Source: JBFWYO01 sp050186335 (GTDB lineage: Bacteria > Pseudomonadota > Alphaproteobacteria > Bin65). From it: a stretch of 47,336 nucleotides of DNA. The stretch covers positions 1-47,336 of the forward strand of contig JBFWYO010000030.1 in NCBI GenBank assembly GCA_050186335.1. The letters run 5' to 3'. The notes beneath the pieces were generated by a model. The model made no database searches. It had not been told where the DNA came from and worked only from the letters and a program-made list of their open reading frames with translations. Position numbers and translations under genes: made by a program. The first letter of the stretch is position 1. Each line of letters opens with the position of its first letter. Below are positions 15,779 to 26,560 of this stretch, piece after piece.

Positions 15779-16168
15779 ATGGCCGGGAACTCCGTCAGTT
15801 TTCGCTATATCGTGGACGATGTTGCGGTCGCGCTGGCGTTTTACACCACGCATCTCGGCTTTTCGGTCGAGCAGGACGCCCGGCCGGCCTTCGCCTCGGT
15901 AACGCGCGGCGCGCTGCGGCTGTTGCTGAGCGGACCGGCCAGTTCCGGCGCCAAGCCGATGCCCGACGGGCGCCGCCCGATGGCCGGCGGCTGGTCGCGC
16001 ATCCTGCTGATCGTCCCGGATCTGGCGGCCGAAGTCGCGCGCTTGCGCGCGGCCGGACTCAAGTTTCGCAACGAGATTCTGTCGGGTGTCGGCGGGTCGC
16101 AAATCCTGCTCGATGATCCGTCCGGCAATCCGATCGAACTGTTTCAACCCGCGCACAGGCCGGGCTGA
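15779..16168 (+). CDS. VOC-superfamily (glyoxalase/dioxygenase fold) protein
   Basis: A 129-aa single-domain protein with the beta-alpha-beta-beta-beta pattern of VOC proteins: FRYIVDDVAVALAFYTTHLG (8-27) begins the first module and ILLDDPSGNPIELFQPAH closes the second. Candidate metal ligands are the His in TTHLGF and the Glu in PIELF. Such proteins include glyoxalases, antibiotic-binding proteins and dioxygenases; the substrate cannot be told. It is tail-to-tail with the DUF4010 gene. Confidence 0.85.
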   Translation: MAGNSVSFRYIVDDVAVALAFYTTHLGFSVEQDARPAFASVTRGALRLLLSGPASSGAKPMPDGRRPMAGGWSRILLIVPDLAAEVARLRAAGLKFRNEILSGVGGSQILLDDPSGNPIELFQPAHRPG

Positions 16169-16181
16169 ACGGCGCGTGCGC

Positions 16182-17456
16182 TCACGCCAGCAGTACGGCC
16201 AGGGCGCCGGCAGCGCCCATGGAAGCCACGGCGACGCCGACGCGGCGGGCCATCGTGCCGCCGGCCAGCATGGCGACAATGACGCCCTTGACGACCGTGT
16301 TCGTGAACGCCGCGATGAGCAAGGCAATGGCGGCCACGCGCGGCGTGATGTGTAACGCAGCGCCTTCGATGCCGGCGCGCGCCACGGAGACCGCAATGGC
16401 ATCCACGTCGGTCACGCCGGCGATTGCGGCCACCCCATAAAGCCCCTCGCTGCCAAACCAGTCGCGTGCCCAGTAGGACAGCAGGGCGACAATGGCCAGC
16501 GCCGCCGCGAACTTGATCGCGGTCCATAATTCGAGCGGGTTCTCGTCGGTTTGCAGCAACTCGCCAACCGGCGGCTTGTCGCCATGGCCGAAATACAGCA
16601 CGGCCGCGGCCAGGAAGCCGGTTACCGCCATGGCGCCGAGCGGGATTGCCAGCGGCTGGAGCAGGGCCGGGTTGATCAGCGCGGCGATCGCGAGCGCGCG
16701 CAGCACCATGATCGAGTTGGCCAGCACCACGCCGGTCGCCAGTTCCGGTTGCAGCCTTGGCTGGGTCTTGCCGCGGCGGGCGAACGACAATGTCACGGCA
16801 GTCGAGGACGCAAGCCCGCCGAGCAGCGCCGTCAACAGCAGGCCAATGCGGGCGCCGCCAATGCGGATTGCGACATGGCCGGCAAACGACAGGCCCGCGA
16901 TCAGGACCACCGTCCACCAGATCTGGTAGGGGTTGAGCACGTCGCCCGGGCCGTATCCCTTGTTCGGCAGCCAAGGCAGTACAAGCACGGAAATCGCGAG
17001 CAGTTGGACCGCGGCCTGCAGTTCCAGCTGGCGGACGCGTTCCAGCATTCCGTGCAGCTTGGCTTTCAGCGATAACAACAAAATCGCGGTGACCGCCACG
17101 GCGGCGATCAGGACCGGTTCGAGCCACAACGCACCGGCGCCGAGGAGATAGGTCAATATCTGGGCGACTTCGGTGGTCAACCCGTGATCGTCCGCGGCCC
17201 CGGGCGCCGGGCGCAGGTAGCCCGCGACGATCAGCGCCAGGACGCCGACAAAGCCGACCGCGACGATGCCGATGCCGAGCGGATGCGCCAGGGCGCCGCA
17301 AAGCCCGCCAACCAGCGCAGTCAGCGCGAAGGTGCGCACGCCGGCCGATCGGATGCCCGACTCGGTCTCGCGCTGCTGCCAGCCGCGTTCGAAGCCGATG
17401 GCGATCCCGACGGCCAGGGCGATGCCGAGCCGCGTCAAGTAGTCCCATTCGTTCAT
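16182..17456 (-). CDS. MgtC/SapB-DUF4010 family membrane protein
   Basis: A 424-aa integral membrane protein. The N-terminal part (LGIALAVGIAIGFERGWQQR and SAGVRTFALTALVGGLCGAL) matches the MgtC/SapB domain; the C-terminal two thirds with many hydrophobic helices match DUF4010, including VTDVDAIAVSVAR. The physiological role is not established, though a link to Mg2+ or stress is assumed for the family. I chose the second ATG (17456), which has GGGA upstream, over the ATG at 17468, which has none. It lies on the minus strand, divergent from the HAD gene. Confidence 0.88.
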   Translation of the reverse strand: MNEWDYLTRLGIALAVGIAIGFERGWQQRETESGIRSAGVRTFALTALVGGLCGALAHPLGIGIVAVGFVGVLALIVAGYLRPAPGAADDHGLTTEVAQILTYLLGAGALWLEPVLIAAVAVTAILLLSLKAKLHGMLERVRQLELQAAVQLLAISVLVLPWLPNKGYGPGDVLNPYQIWWTVVLIAGLSFAGHVAIRIGGARIGLLLTALLGGLASSTAVTLSFARRGKTQPRLQPELATGVVLANSIMVLRALAIAALINPALLQPLAIPLGAMAVTGFLAAAVLYFGHGDKPPVGELLQTDENPLELWTAIKFAAALAIVALLSYWARDWFGSEGLYGVAAIAGVTDVDAIAVSVARAGIEGAALHITPRVAAIALLIAAFTNTVVKGVIVAMLAGGTMARRVGVAVASMGAAGALAVLLA

Positions 17457-17565
17457 GTCGATTCCCATGCGGCCGATTATGCCCGAAAATGTACGTGACG
17501 ATCGAATCTAACGAAGTCGCGACGTCGCCCAACCAACTGGGGCTGCGCCCCGATTTCTAGCCAGG

Positions 17566-18255
17566 ATGCCGCCGGCCCCGATGGACAGCTCCCCGAAGCT
17601 GATTGTGTTCGATTGCGACGGCACGCTGGTCGACAGCCAAGCCGGTATCGTCGGTGCGATGGAAGCGGCATGGCGCGCCGAAGGCTTGCCGCCGCCGGCC
17701 CACGAAGCGATCCGGCGCGTGGTCGGCCTGCCACTGACGGAGGCGATCGCCGCGTTGGCGCCGGCGCTCGACGCGGTACCGCGCAACCGTATGACCGAGG
17801 CGTACAAGGCGGCCTTCATGGTGGCCCGCAGCGAGAACACACACACCGAGCCGCTGTTCCCGGGCATTGCCGCGGCGCTCGATGCGCTGGAAGCGGCCGG
17901 CTATCTGCTCGGCATCGCCACCGGCAAGGGCCGGAACGGACTTCGGTTGACCTTGGAACGTCACAATCTTCTACACCGATTCGTAACCTTGCAGACCGCC
18001 GATCACGGTCCCGGCAAGCCGCATCCGTTCATGTTGCAGAACGCCATGCGCGAGGCCGGCGTCGATCTCCGCGACACGGTCATGATCGGCGATACCACGT
18101 TCGACATGGTGATGGCGCGTCGCGCCGGGACCGCTGCCGTCGGCGTCGCCTGGGGCTATCACACGCCGAGCGAATTGCGCGCAGCCGGTGCCGGTGAGAT
18201 AATCCATCATGGCGCGGAATTAGAGGCTGCGATCGCGCGGGCCTGGACCCGCTGA
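17566..18255 (+). CDS. HAD-superfamily phosphatase (phosphoglycolate phosphatase-like)
   Basis: A 229-aa haloacid dehalogenase hydrolase of subclass IA. Motif I is FDCDGTLVDS (15-24, Asp16 nucleophile and Asp18), motif II LGIATGKG, and motif III/IV the GKPHPFMLQNAM and MIGDTTFDMVMARRAG segments. This suits a phosphatase of small phosphorylated metabolites; the exact substrate is unknown. The start could also be the ATG at 17581 (MDSSPKLIV), as neither has a clear ribosome binding site. It precedes the AsmA-like and ATP12 genes. Confidence 0.92.
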   Translation: MPPAPMDSSPKLIVFDCDGTLVDSQAGIVGAMEAAWRAEGLPPPAHEAIRRVVGLPLTEAIAALAPALDAVPRNRMTEAYKAAFMVARSENTHTEPLFPGIAAALDALEAAGYLLGIATGKGRNGLRLTLERHNLLHRFVTLQTADHGPGKPHPFMLQNAMREAGVDLRDTVMIGDTTFDMVMARRAGTAAVGVAWGYHTPSELRAAGAGEIIHHGAELEAAIARAWTR

Positions 18256-18274
18256 AGGCGGCCGGGAGGTTTCG

Positions 18275-20065
18275 ATGCGCTTGTTCAAGAAAATTCTGAT
18301 CGGCCTTGGCGCAGTCCTGGTGTTGCTGATCGGCGCCGCCTTCGTCGTCGTCTCGACGCTCGACCTCAACGCCTATCGAGGCGAGATCGCCGATCGCGTG
18401 CAACAGGCGACCGGCCGCAAGTTCGAATTGCGCGGCAAGATCGATGCGACGTTCTTGTCCGCCAGCCCCTCCGTCATCGTGCGCGACGTCGGCCTTAGCA
18501 ACGCGACCTGGGGCACGCGCGCCGACATGGCGAAATTCGAACGCTTGGAGATGGAAGTCGAATTGTGGCCGCTGATCTCCGGCGTGCTAAAGATCAACAA
18601 GCTGGTCCTGGTCGGCGCCGACGTGTTTCTCGAAACGAACGCGCAGGGCGCCAAGAATTGGGTGTTCGTGCCGGCCGTGCCACGGCCGCTGACGACCAAT
18701 ACACCGCCTATGCCGACCGCCGATCCGTCACGCAACAGCGGCCTGCAACCGCAGATCGTCGAACTGCGCGTGGAAAAATCCACCTTCACCTACCACGACG
18801 CGGTTACCAAGAGCACGCAGAGTATCGGCCTGAAGGAAATCGTCCTGCGCCCGTCGGCGAACGACAACAAAGTCGCGATCGAAATCGAAGGCGAATACAA
18901 CGGCCAGAAAATATCCACAAAAGGCACTATCGGCTCGCTCGAATCGCTCAGCGCACGCACCGACAAATATCCGATGAAGCTCGATATCGGTTTCGCCGAC
19001 AGCGATCTTGCCGTCGAGCTGATCGCGGATCTGAGCGGCGCCGTGACTCGGATGACCGGGATGGTCGCATCGAAACGCCTGGCCTTGGACAAGCTCGCCG
19101 GTGCGCCGCCCAAGACACCGGCGCCGCAAGGCGGGATCCTGCCGATCCATCCGCTTCCGCTGTCCGCGCTGAGGATCGCCAATGTCGATCTCGACCTGAA
19201 AATCGACGAACTGACGACCGGCGGCAGGAAATTCGCCAACGTGCAGGGTAAGATCGTCATCAAGGACGCAAAATTGTCGCTCGCCCCGCTGTCCGCCATG
19301 CTCGGTGCCGGCACGATCACCGCCAATCTGGTGGTCGATGGAACCGAGGGCATACAAGCGTCGGTCATCGGCAAGCTCACCGGTCGCAATCTGGCCTTGC
19401 GCGACCTAACACCGGTTGCATCCGCGCCAGCCAGTTTCGATGCCGACGTGGCGGGGCGCGGCGGCAGCATCAAGGCCATCGCCTCGACGCTGAATGGCCG
19501 AATTGCGGTAAATGTCGGACCGGGGCCGATCAACAATCAGCTGTTCGATTTCATGTCGAAAGGGCTGGTCAATGCCGTTACGCCATGGGCGCCGCGCGGG
19601 CAGGCGCTGGCGCTGACATGTATCGTCGCTCGGTTCGATTTCGTATCCGGGGTGGGCCGTTCGCGCGTGCTGGTGATCGACACCAACCGCGCCACGCTGG
19701 TCGGCGACGGGGTGGTCAATTTGGCGCGCGAGGCAGTCGACATTCTGATCGTGCCGAGCACCAAAGAGAAAAGTCTCGCCAGCGTCGCGGCGTTGATCCC
19801 GGTGCGCGTGCAGGGCCCGATCAACGCCGTCAGCATCACGCCGGATCCGTCCCAGGCGGCCCAGGAAGCCGCCAAGACGGTCATCAAGGTGGCGGAAATT
19901 CCGCTCGATATCGTCGGCAACCTGCTCGGCGAACGGCGCCAGCAGCAGGCCTCGCCGTGCGGCGTCGCGAATGCGCGCGCGACTGGCCAGGTAACGCCGG
20001 GCCAGCAGCAACCGCGGCAACAGCAGCAGCCGGGTATCCTGCAGCGCATTAATCCGTTGCGCTGA
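18275..20065 (+). CDS. AsmA-family protein
   Basis: A 596-aa protein with one N-terminal membrane segment (ILIGLGAVLVLLIGAAFVVV, about 7-26), then a long periplasmic region rich in beta structure. The sequence following it (STLDLNAYRGEIADRVQQAT, GRKFELRGKI) and a C-terminal AsmA_2-like part (NGRIAVNVGPGPINNQLF and TLVGDGVVNLAREAVDI) fit the AsmA family, now linked to phospholipid transport between membranes. The C-terminus has a glutamine-rich tail (about 560-590). It lies 8 bp before the ATP12 gene and probably shares its transcript. Confidence 0.92.
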   Translation: MRLFKKILIGLGAVLVLLIGAAFVVVSTLDLNAYRGEIADRVQQATGRKFELRGKIDATFLSASPSVIVRDVGLSNATWGTRADMAKFERLEMEVELWPLISGVLKINKLVLVGADVFLETNAQGAKNWVFVPAVPRPLTTNTPPMPTADPSRNSGLQPQIVELRVEKSTFTYHDAVTKSTQSIGLKEIVLRPSANDNKVAIEIEGEYNGQKISTKGTIGSLESLSARTDKYPMKLDIGFADSDLAVELIADLSGAVTRMTGMVASKRLALDKLAGAPPKTPAPQGGILPIHPLPLSALRIANVDLDLKIDELTTGGRKFANVQGKIVIKDAKLSLAPLSAMLGAGTITANLVVDGTEGIQASVIGKLTGRNLALRDLTPVASAPASFDADVAGRGGSIKAIASTLNGRIAVNVGPGPINNQLFDFMSKGLVNAVTPWAPRGQALALTCIVARFDFVSGVGRSRVLVIDTNRATLVGDGVVNLAREAVDILIVPSTKEKSLASVAALIPVRVQGPINAVSITPDPSQAAQEAAKTVIKVAEIPLDIVGNLLGERRQQQASPCGVANARATGQVTPGQQQPRQQQQPGILQRINPLR

Positions 20066-20073
20066 GACCGCGA

Positions 20074-20784
20074 ATGCAGCATCGCAGCCGCAAACGCTTC
20101 TACAAGAACGTCACCACGCGCGCGGTGGACGGCGGCTGGCTCGTGCTGCTCGACGACAAGCCGATCAAAACGCCGGCGCGCGCGGATTTGAAGTTGCCGA
20201 CGCAAGCGCTCGCGATGTCAATCGCCGAAGAGTGGCGCGGGCAGGGCGAGACGCTGAGCCTGCTCTCGATGCAGCACACGCAGCTTGCCAACACGGCGAT
20301 CGACCGCGTGCCCAAGCTGCGCGCCAACGTCGTCGACGAGGCGATCAAGTATGCCGACACCGATCTGGTCTGCTATCGCGCCGATGGGCCGCCAAACCTG
20401 GTCGAGCGCCAGCATGCGCACTGGCAGCCGGTGATCGAATGGCTAGCCGAAAGGTATGGCGTGCGCCTGGTGACGACACACTCGATCACGCCGATCTCGC
20501 AGGCGCGGCGCACGATCGTGGTCCTGCGTTCGGCGATCGACAGGTACGACGATTTTGCCCTCGCCGGTCTGTCGGCTTCGGTGGCCGCGGCGGGCTCGCT
20601 GGCAATCGGCCTTGCGCTCGCGGAGGGGGTTCTCGATGGCGCGGCCGCGTTCGCCGCGGCGCAAGTGGACGAGTTGTTCCAGATCGAGAAATGGGGCGCC
20701 GACGCAGAGGCCGGGGCGCGTCTCGAAAGGGTCCGCGCGGAACTCGCGGCGTTGGCGAAATATCATGCGTTTTTGAGGGGTTAG
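20074..20784 (+). CDS. ATP12-family F1-ATPase assembly chaperone
   Basis: ATP12 chaperones bind the F1 alpha subunit during ATP synthase assembly in mitochondria and alphaproteobacteria. The 236-aa product has RKRFYKNVTTRAVDGGWLVL and LLDDKPIKTPARADL near its N-terminus and SMQHTQLANTAIDRV and LVCYRADGPPNLVERQ in the middle, all typical. The C-terminal part includes LAIGLALAEGVLDGAAAFAA. Its presence supports alphaproteobacterial origin. It follows the AsmA-like gene closely. Confidence 0.94.
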   Translation: MQHRSRKRFYKNVTTRAVDGGWLVLLDDKPIKTPARADLKLPTQALAMSIAEEWRGQGETLSLLSMQHTQLANTAIDRVPKLRANVVDEAIKYADTDLVCYRADGPPNLVERQHAHWQPVIEWLAERYGVRLVTTHSITPISQARRTIVVLRSAIDRYDDFALAGLSASVAAAGSLAIGLALAEGVLDGAAAFAAAQVDELFQIEKWGADAEAGARLERVRAELAALAKYHAFLRG

Positions 20785-20859
20785 GCCGTAATTTCGCAAT
20801 GCGGTAAGCGCTGGCCTTGGGCGAATTGAAGTGCTATCTGCACAGGATTGTGCGACGAC

Positions 20860-20878
20860 CCGCCCGACATGCGGGCGG
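20860..20878 (+). other. Stem-loop in the pccB leader
   Basis: CCGCCCG (20860-20866) and CGGGCGG (20872-20878) form a perfect 7-bp stem around ACATG, directly before the AGGGGG ribosome binding site of pccB. It could lower or regulate translation initiation. The effect is inferred only. Confidence 0.5.
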
Positions 20879-20891
20879 CAGGGGGTAACGG

Positions 20892-22424
20892 ATGCAGGAC
20901 ATCCTCGAGGAATTGGAACGGCGGCGCGAAGCGGCGCGCATGGGCGGCGGCCAGCGGCGCATCGACGCGCAGCATGCCAAAGGCAAGCTGACCGCGCGCG
21001 AACGTATCGACATTCTGCTCGATGGCGGGTCGTTCGAGGAATACGACCTGTTCGTCGAACATCGCTGCGTCGATTTCGGTATGGCCGAGCAAACGGTGCC
21101 TGGCGACGGCGTGGTGACCGGCTGGGGCACCGTCAACGGCCGCCTCGTGTTCGTCTACTCGCAGGATTTCACCGTATTCGGCGGCGCGCTCTCGGAAGCG
21201 CACGCGGAAAAAATCTGCAAGATCATGGATCAGGCGATGAAGGTGGGCGCGCCCGTCATCGGTCTCAACGATTCCGGCGGCGCGCGCATCCAGGAAGGCG
21301 TCGCCTCGCTGGCCGGCTATGCCGAAGTGTTTCAGCGCAACGTGCTCGCCTCGGGCGTGGTGCCGCAGATCTCCGTCATCATGGGGCCGTGCGCGGGCGG
21401 TGCGGTCTACTCGCCGGCGATGACCGACTTCATCTTTATGGTCAAGGACAGCTCGTATATGTTCGTGACCGGTCCCGAAGTGGTCAAGACGGTCACGCAT
21501 GAGGAGGTCAGCGCCGAGCAATTGGGCGGCGCGATTTCGCACACGACCAAATCGGGTGTCGCCGACCTTGCGTTCGAAAACGACGTCGAAGCTCTGCTGC
21601 AATTGCGCCGCTTCGTCGATTTCCTGCCGCCGAGCAACCGGGAAAAGCCGCCGGTGCGCGCGACCGCCGATCCGATCGACCGGCCCGAGCCGTCGCTCGA
21701 TACGCTGATCCCGGCCAACGCCAACAAGCCGTACGACATCAAGGAACTTATTCTTAAGGTCGTCGACGAAGAGGATTTCTTCGAACTTCAGCCGACCTAT
21801 GCCGGCAATATCGTCATCGGCTTCGGCCGCATCGGCGGCGAAACGGTCGGCATCGTCGCCAACCAGCCGATGGTCCTGGCCGGCTGCTTGGACATCAATT
21901 CGTCGCGCAAGGCCGCGCGCTTCGTGCGGTTCTGCGATTGTTTCCAGATCCCCATCGTGACCTTCGTCGACGTGCCGGGCTTCCTGCCGGGTACGGCGCA
22001 GGAATATGGCGGCATCATCACGCATGGCGCGAAACTGCTGTACGCCTATGCCGAGGCGACCGTGCCGAAAGTCACGGTGATTACGCGCAAGGCCTATGGC
22101 GGCGCCTACGACGTCATGTCGTCCAAGCATCTGCGCGGCGACGTGAATTATGCCTGGCCGCAGGCCGAAATCGCCGTGATGGGCCCGAAGGGGGCGGTGG
22201 AGATCATTTTCCGCGACGACCGCAACGATCCCGCCAAGATCGAGGCGCGCACCGAAGAATATCGGCAGAAATTCGCGAACCCGTTTGTCGCCGGCCACCG
22301 CGGTTTCATCGACGACGTCATCATGCCGCGCAACACCCGTCGCCGGATTGCGCGCGCGCTCGGCATGCTGCGCGACAAGAAGCTCGACAATCCGTGGAAG
22401 AAGCACGGCAACATTCCGTTGTGA
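20892..22424 (+). CDS. pccB: Propionyl-CoA carboxylase beta subunit (carboxyltransferase)
   Basis: Transfers carboxyl from biotin to propionyl-CoA, giving methylmalonyl-CoA, in catabolism of valine, isoleucine, odd-chain fatty acids and propionate. The 510-aa length is the family norm. The acyl-CoA-binding N domain has GLNDSGGARIQEGVASLAGY, and the carboxybiotin-binding C domain has FVDVPGFLPGTAQEYGGIIT and KAYGGAYDVMSSKHLRGD. A propionyl-CoA rather than acetyl-CoA substrate is supported by similarity to PccB and by pccA downstream. A short YciI-like gene lies between them. Confidence 0.95.
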   Translation: MQDILEELERRREAARMGGGQRRIDAQHAKGKLTARERIDILLDGGSFEEYDLFVEHRCVDFGMAEQTVPGDGVVTGWGTVNGRLVFVYSQDFTVFGGALSEAHAEKICKIMDQAMKVGAPVIGLNDSGGARIQEGVASLAGYAEVFQRNVLASGVVPQISVIMGPCAGGAVYSPAMTDFIFMVKDSSYMFVTGPEVVKTVTHEEVSAEQLGGAISHTTKSGVADLAFENDVEALLQLRRFVDFLPPSNREKPPVRATADPIDRPEPSLDTLIPANANKPYDIKELILKVVDEEDFFELQPTYAGNIVIGFGRIGGETVGIVANQPMVLAGCLDINSSRKAARFVRFCDCFQIPIVTFVDVPGFLPGTAQEYGGIITHGAKLLYAYAEATVPKVTVITRKAYGGAYDVMSSKHLRGDVNYAWPQAEIAVMGPKGAVEIIFRDDRNDPAKIEARTEEYRQKFANPFVAGHRGFIDDVIMPRNTRRRIARALGMLRDKKLDNPWKKHGNIPL

Positions 22425-22432
22425 GGCCGACC

Positions 22433-22756
22433 ATGCCGGAATCCACGCATTATCTCTATCTATTGCGGCCGACCCGCGCCGACATGCTGGCAACCGGCCT
22501 CACCGAAGCCGAAGCCGCGGTGGTCGGCCGGCATGCGGAGTATCTGCGAAAGCTACGCGATGCCGGAACACTCGTGCTGGCCGGCCGCACGCTGACGACC
22601 GAAAACACATTCGGCATCGCCATTCTCAGGGCGGAATCCGAAGCGGAAGCGGCGCGCGTGATGCGCAACGATCCGGCGATTGCCGAACGCGTCATGACCG
22701 CGAGCCTGTATCCATACGGCATCGCGTTCATGGCCGCCTCGCCGGCGGTCGGCTGA
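22433..22756 (+). CDS. YciI-like (YCII-domain) protein between pccB and pccA
   Basis: A 107-aa protein starting MPESTHYLYLLRPTRADMLA, with VVGRHAEYLRKLRDAGTLVL (a His plus basic helix typical of YCII) and the closing strand FGIAILRAESEAEAARVM followed by NDPAIAERVMTASLYPYGI. YCII proteins have an alpha-beta ferredoxin-like fold and are presumed small enzymes or ligand binders. GAGG lies six bases before the ATG at 22433; the frame is open much further upstream but that part lies inside pccB. Placement between two subunits of one enzyme suggests a related role; this is inference. Confidence 0.82.
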   Translation: MPESTHYLYLLRPTRADMLATGLTEAEAAVVGRHAEYLRKLRDAGTLVLAGRTLTTENTFGIAILRAESEAEAARVMRNDPAIAERVMTASLYPYGIAFMAASPAVG

Positions 22757-22806
22757 CGCGCAGTCGCGACGCTTCCAAACACCCAACGCATCGAACCGGG
22801 CCAAGA

Positions 22807-24816
<2,010 letters not shown>

Positions 24817-24828
24817 TCGGCGCGCCGG

Positions 24829-25476
24829 CTATGCGACCGCGCGCGCGACCGCGAGCAACATCAATATGCCGAAGCCGCCAAAAATGACCCCGGCGGTCAG
24901 ATCGATCGGTCGTTGCAGGCGACGGTAATTGCGCTGTGCCGGCCCGGTCGACAGGAGCACGGCGAGGATCGTGTACCACGCGAGCGAGCTTGCGACGCAG
25001 GCGGCGACGATGATCGCGCGCAGCGCGGTCGGCGTGTCAGCGGATACGCCGGCCGAGAAGATGCCGAGAAAGTAGATCGCGGCTTTCGGGTTGGTCAGGC
25101 TGGTCGCCAGGCCGCGTCGATAGGCGCCGATCCAGTTTTGGCCGGCGGTTGCATGCGCGGTTTGTGGGCTGCCGTCGGGTGGCGGCCTGAGCGCCGACCG
25201 CAGCAGGCCATAGGCGACATAGATCAGATACAGGCCGCCGATCGCCTGCAGCGCGCGGAACAGGACCGGCGCGTGCTGGAGGGCGAGCGCAAGCCCGGTC
25301 ATCGAAGCCACACTCCAGATCAATGCCCCGGTCGCGATGCCGAACGCGGCCGCCACGCCGCGGGCGCGCGTTTCCTTCATCGCAACCGTGCTTACGATCA
25401 GCGTGTTGGGCCCAGGCACGACGACCGCGACCCAGTGGACGATCAGGATCGCCGCCAGGGTGGAGGCCCATTCCAT
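24829..25476 (-). CDS. LysE/RhtB-family amino acid exporter
   Basis: A 215-aa inner-membrane protein with about six hydrophobic segments. The N-terminal VVVPGPNTLIVSTVAMKETR carries the family PGPN motif, and the SLTNPKAAIYFLGIFSAGV region is typical of LysE/RhtB transporters. Such proteins export amino acids such as homoserine, threonine, leucine or lysine; the substrate is unknown. It lies 9 bp downstream of the flavin-binding gene on the same strand, so the two probably form a small operon convergent with pccA. Confidence 0.92.
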   Translation of the reverse strand: MEWASTLAAILIVHWVAVVVPGPNTLIVSTVAMKETRARGVAAAFGIATGALIWSVASMTGLALALQHAPVLFRALQAIGGLYLIYVAYGLLRSALRPPPDGSPQTAHATAGQNWIGAYRRGLATSLTNPKAAIYFLGIFSAGVSADTPTALRAIIVAACVASSLAWYTILAVLLSTGPAQRNYRRLQRPIDLTAGVIFGGFGILMLLAVARAVA

Positions 25477-25485
25477 GGCGATGGC

Positions 25486-26169
25486 CTATGCGTTCGGGCG
25501 CTTGTGCCTGGCGGGGCGGCGCTTGGCCCAGTGGCGCGTATGCTTCGGCGCCGGCAGGGCTTTCGGCAGTTTCGGATCGGCGATCGGCGTTTCGGCGGCG
25601 AAGCGGAACGGCACGATTCCGGCCCAGACTGGCCAGCTGTAATCCGCTTCGTCGTCCTTGGGCGGGCCGGTGCGGATTTTGGTCGACGCCTCGTCGATGG
25701 CAATGCGCAGGACTTTCGTGGCCTTGAGCTCCTGCTTGTTCGGCGGTCGCACCGAGTCCCAACGGCCGGGCGCCGTCTTGTCCATGAACGCCTTGAGCGC
25801 AGCCAGCTTGTGCGCCGGTTCGGTCACCTCTTGCGCGTTGCCGTACAGCACGAGCGCCCGGTAATTGACCGAATGGTTGAAGGCGGAACGGGCCAGCACC
25901 AGCCCGTCGAAATGCGTGACCGCCAGGCACAGCGGCGATCCGGCGACGAGATCGACCAGCATGCGGCTCTTCGACGATCCATGGATGTAGATATGATCGT
26001 TCTCGCGCCAGCAGGCCGTGGCGATGACCGCCGGCTGACCTCGGTGCAGGAATCCGACGTGGCAGATCAGCGCGTCGTCGACGATCGCGTCGATCGCGGC
26101 ACGGTCGTAGCCGGCGCGCTCCGGCCGGCGTTTCAGCGTGGTGCGTTTGGTCTTGCGGACCGATTTCAT
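25486..26169 (-). CDS. Pyridoxamine 5'-phosphate oxidase-like flavin-binding protein
   Basis: A 227-aa protein of the PNPOx-like split-barrel fold (NimA-related type). It has DALICHVGFLHRGQPAVIAT (about 32-51), then DHIYIHGSSKSRMLVDLVAG and VTHFDGLVLARSAFNHSVNYR, a typical arrangement for FMN- or F420-binding proteins. The C-terminus is basic. I chose the ATG at 26169 because the extension to 26220 is unlike the family; the start remains uncertain. It precedes the LysE gene, and its substrate is unknown. Confidence 0.82.
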   Translation of the reverse strand: MKSVRKTKRTTLKRRPERAGYDRAAIDAIVDDALICHVGFLHRGQPAVIATACWRENDHIYIHGSSKSRMLVDLVAGSPLCLAVTHFDGLVLARSAFNHSVNYRALVLYGNAQEVTEPAHKLAALKAFMDKTAPGRWDSVRPPNKQELKATKVLRIAIDEASTKIRTGPPKDDEADYSWPVWAGIVPFRFAAETPIADPKLPKALPAPKHTRHWAKRRPARHKRPNA

Positions 26170-26266
26170 GGCGGCATTGCGCGGCGGGAATCGACAGAAG
26201 GCCGCCGACCGTACCGGCACCGCTGTCGGTTGAAAAGCCCGGAATTTTCTGTATTAAGCTGGTAGG

Positions 26267-26560
26267 ATGTCCGAACGATCCGGAGCCATCGCGCGCCGCG
26301 TGCGCATCGAGGGCCGCGTGCAAGGGGTTTGGTATCGTGCGTGGACGCTGGAGCGGGCTCAGGCGCTGGGGTTGCGCGGATGGGTCCGCAATCGGAGCGA
26401 CGGCTGCGTCGAGGCCGTCTTTGCCGGGCCGGCGCACGACGTGCGTACCATGATCGAGGCGTGCCGGCGGGGGCCGCCGCGTGCCGTTGTCGACCGGTTG
26501 ACCGAAGCGCCGGTCGAGGACGAAGGGTTCAACGAGTTCCGCCAGTTGCCGACGGGGTGA
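26267..26560 (+). CDS. acyP: Acylphosphatase
   Basis: Hydrolyses carboxyl-phosphate bonds such as those in acetyl phosphate or carbamoyl phosphate. The 97-aa length and the motifs RVRIEGRVQGVWYRAW (conserved Arg for phosphate binding) and LGLRGWVRNRSDGCVEAVF (catalytic Asn in VRN) fit the family precisely. The start ATG has TAGG directly in front. It overlaps the MaoC-like gene start (GTGA at 26557-26560), suggesting coupled translation. Confidence 0.94.
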   Translation: MSERSGAIARRVRIEGRVQGVWYRAWTLERAQALGLRGWVRNRSDGCVEAVFAGPAHDVRTMIEACRRGPPRAVVDRLTEAPVEDEGFNEFRQLPTG

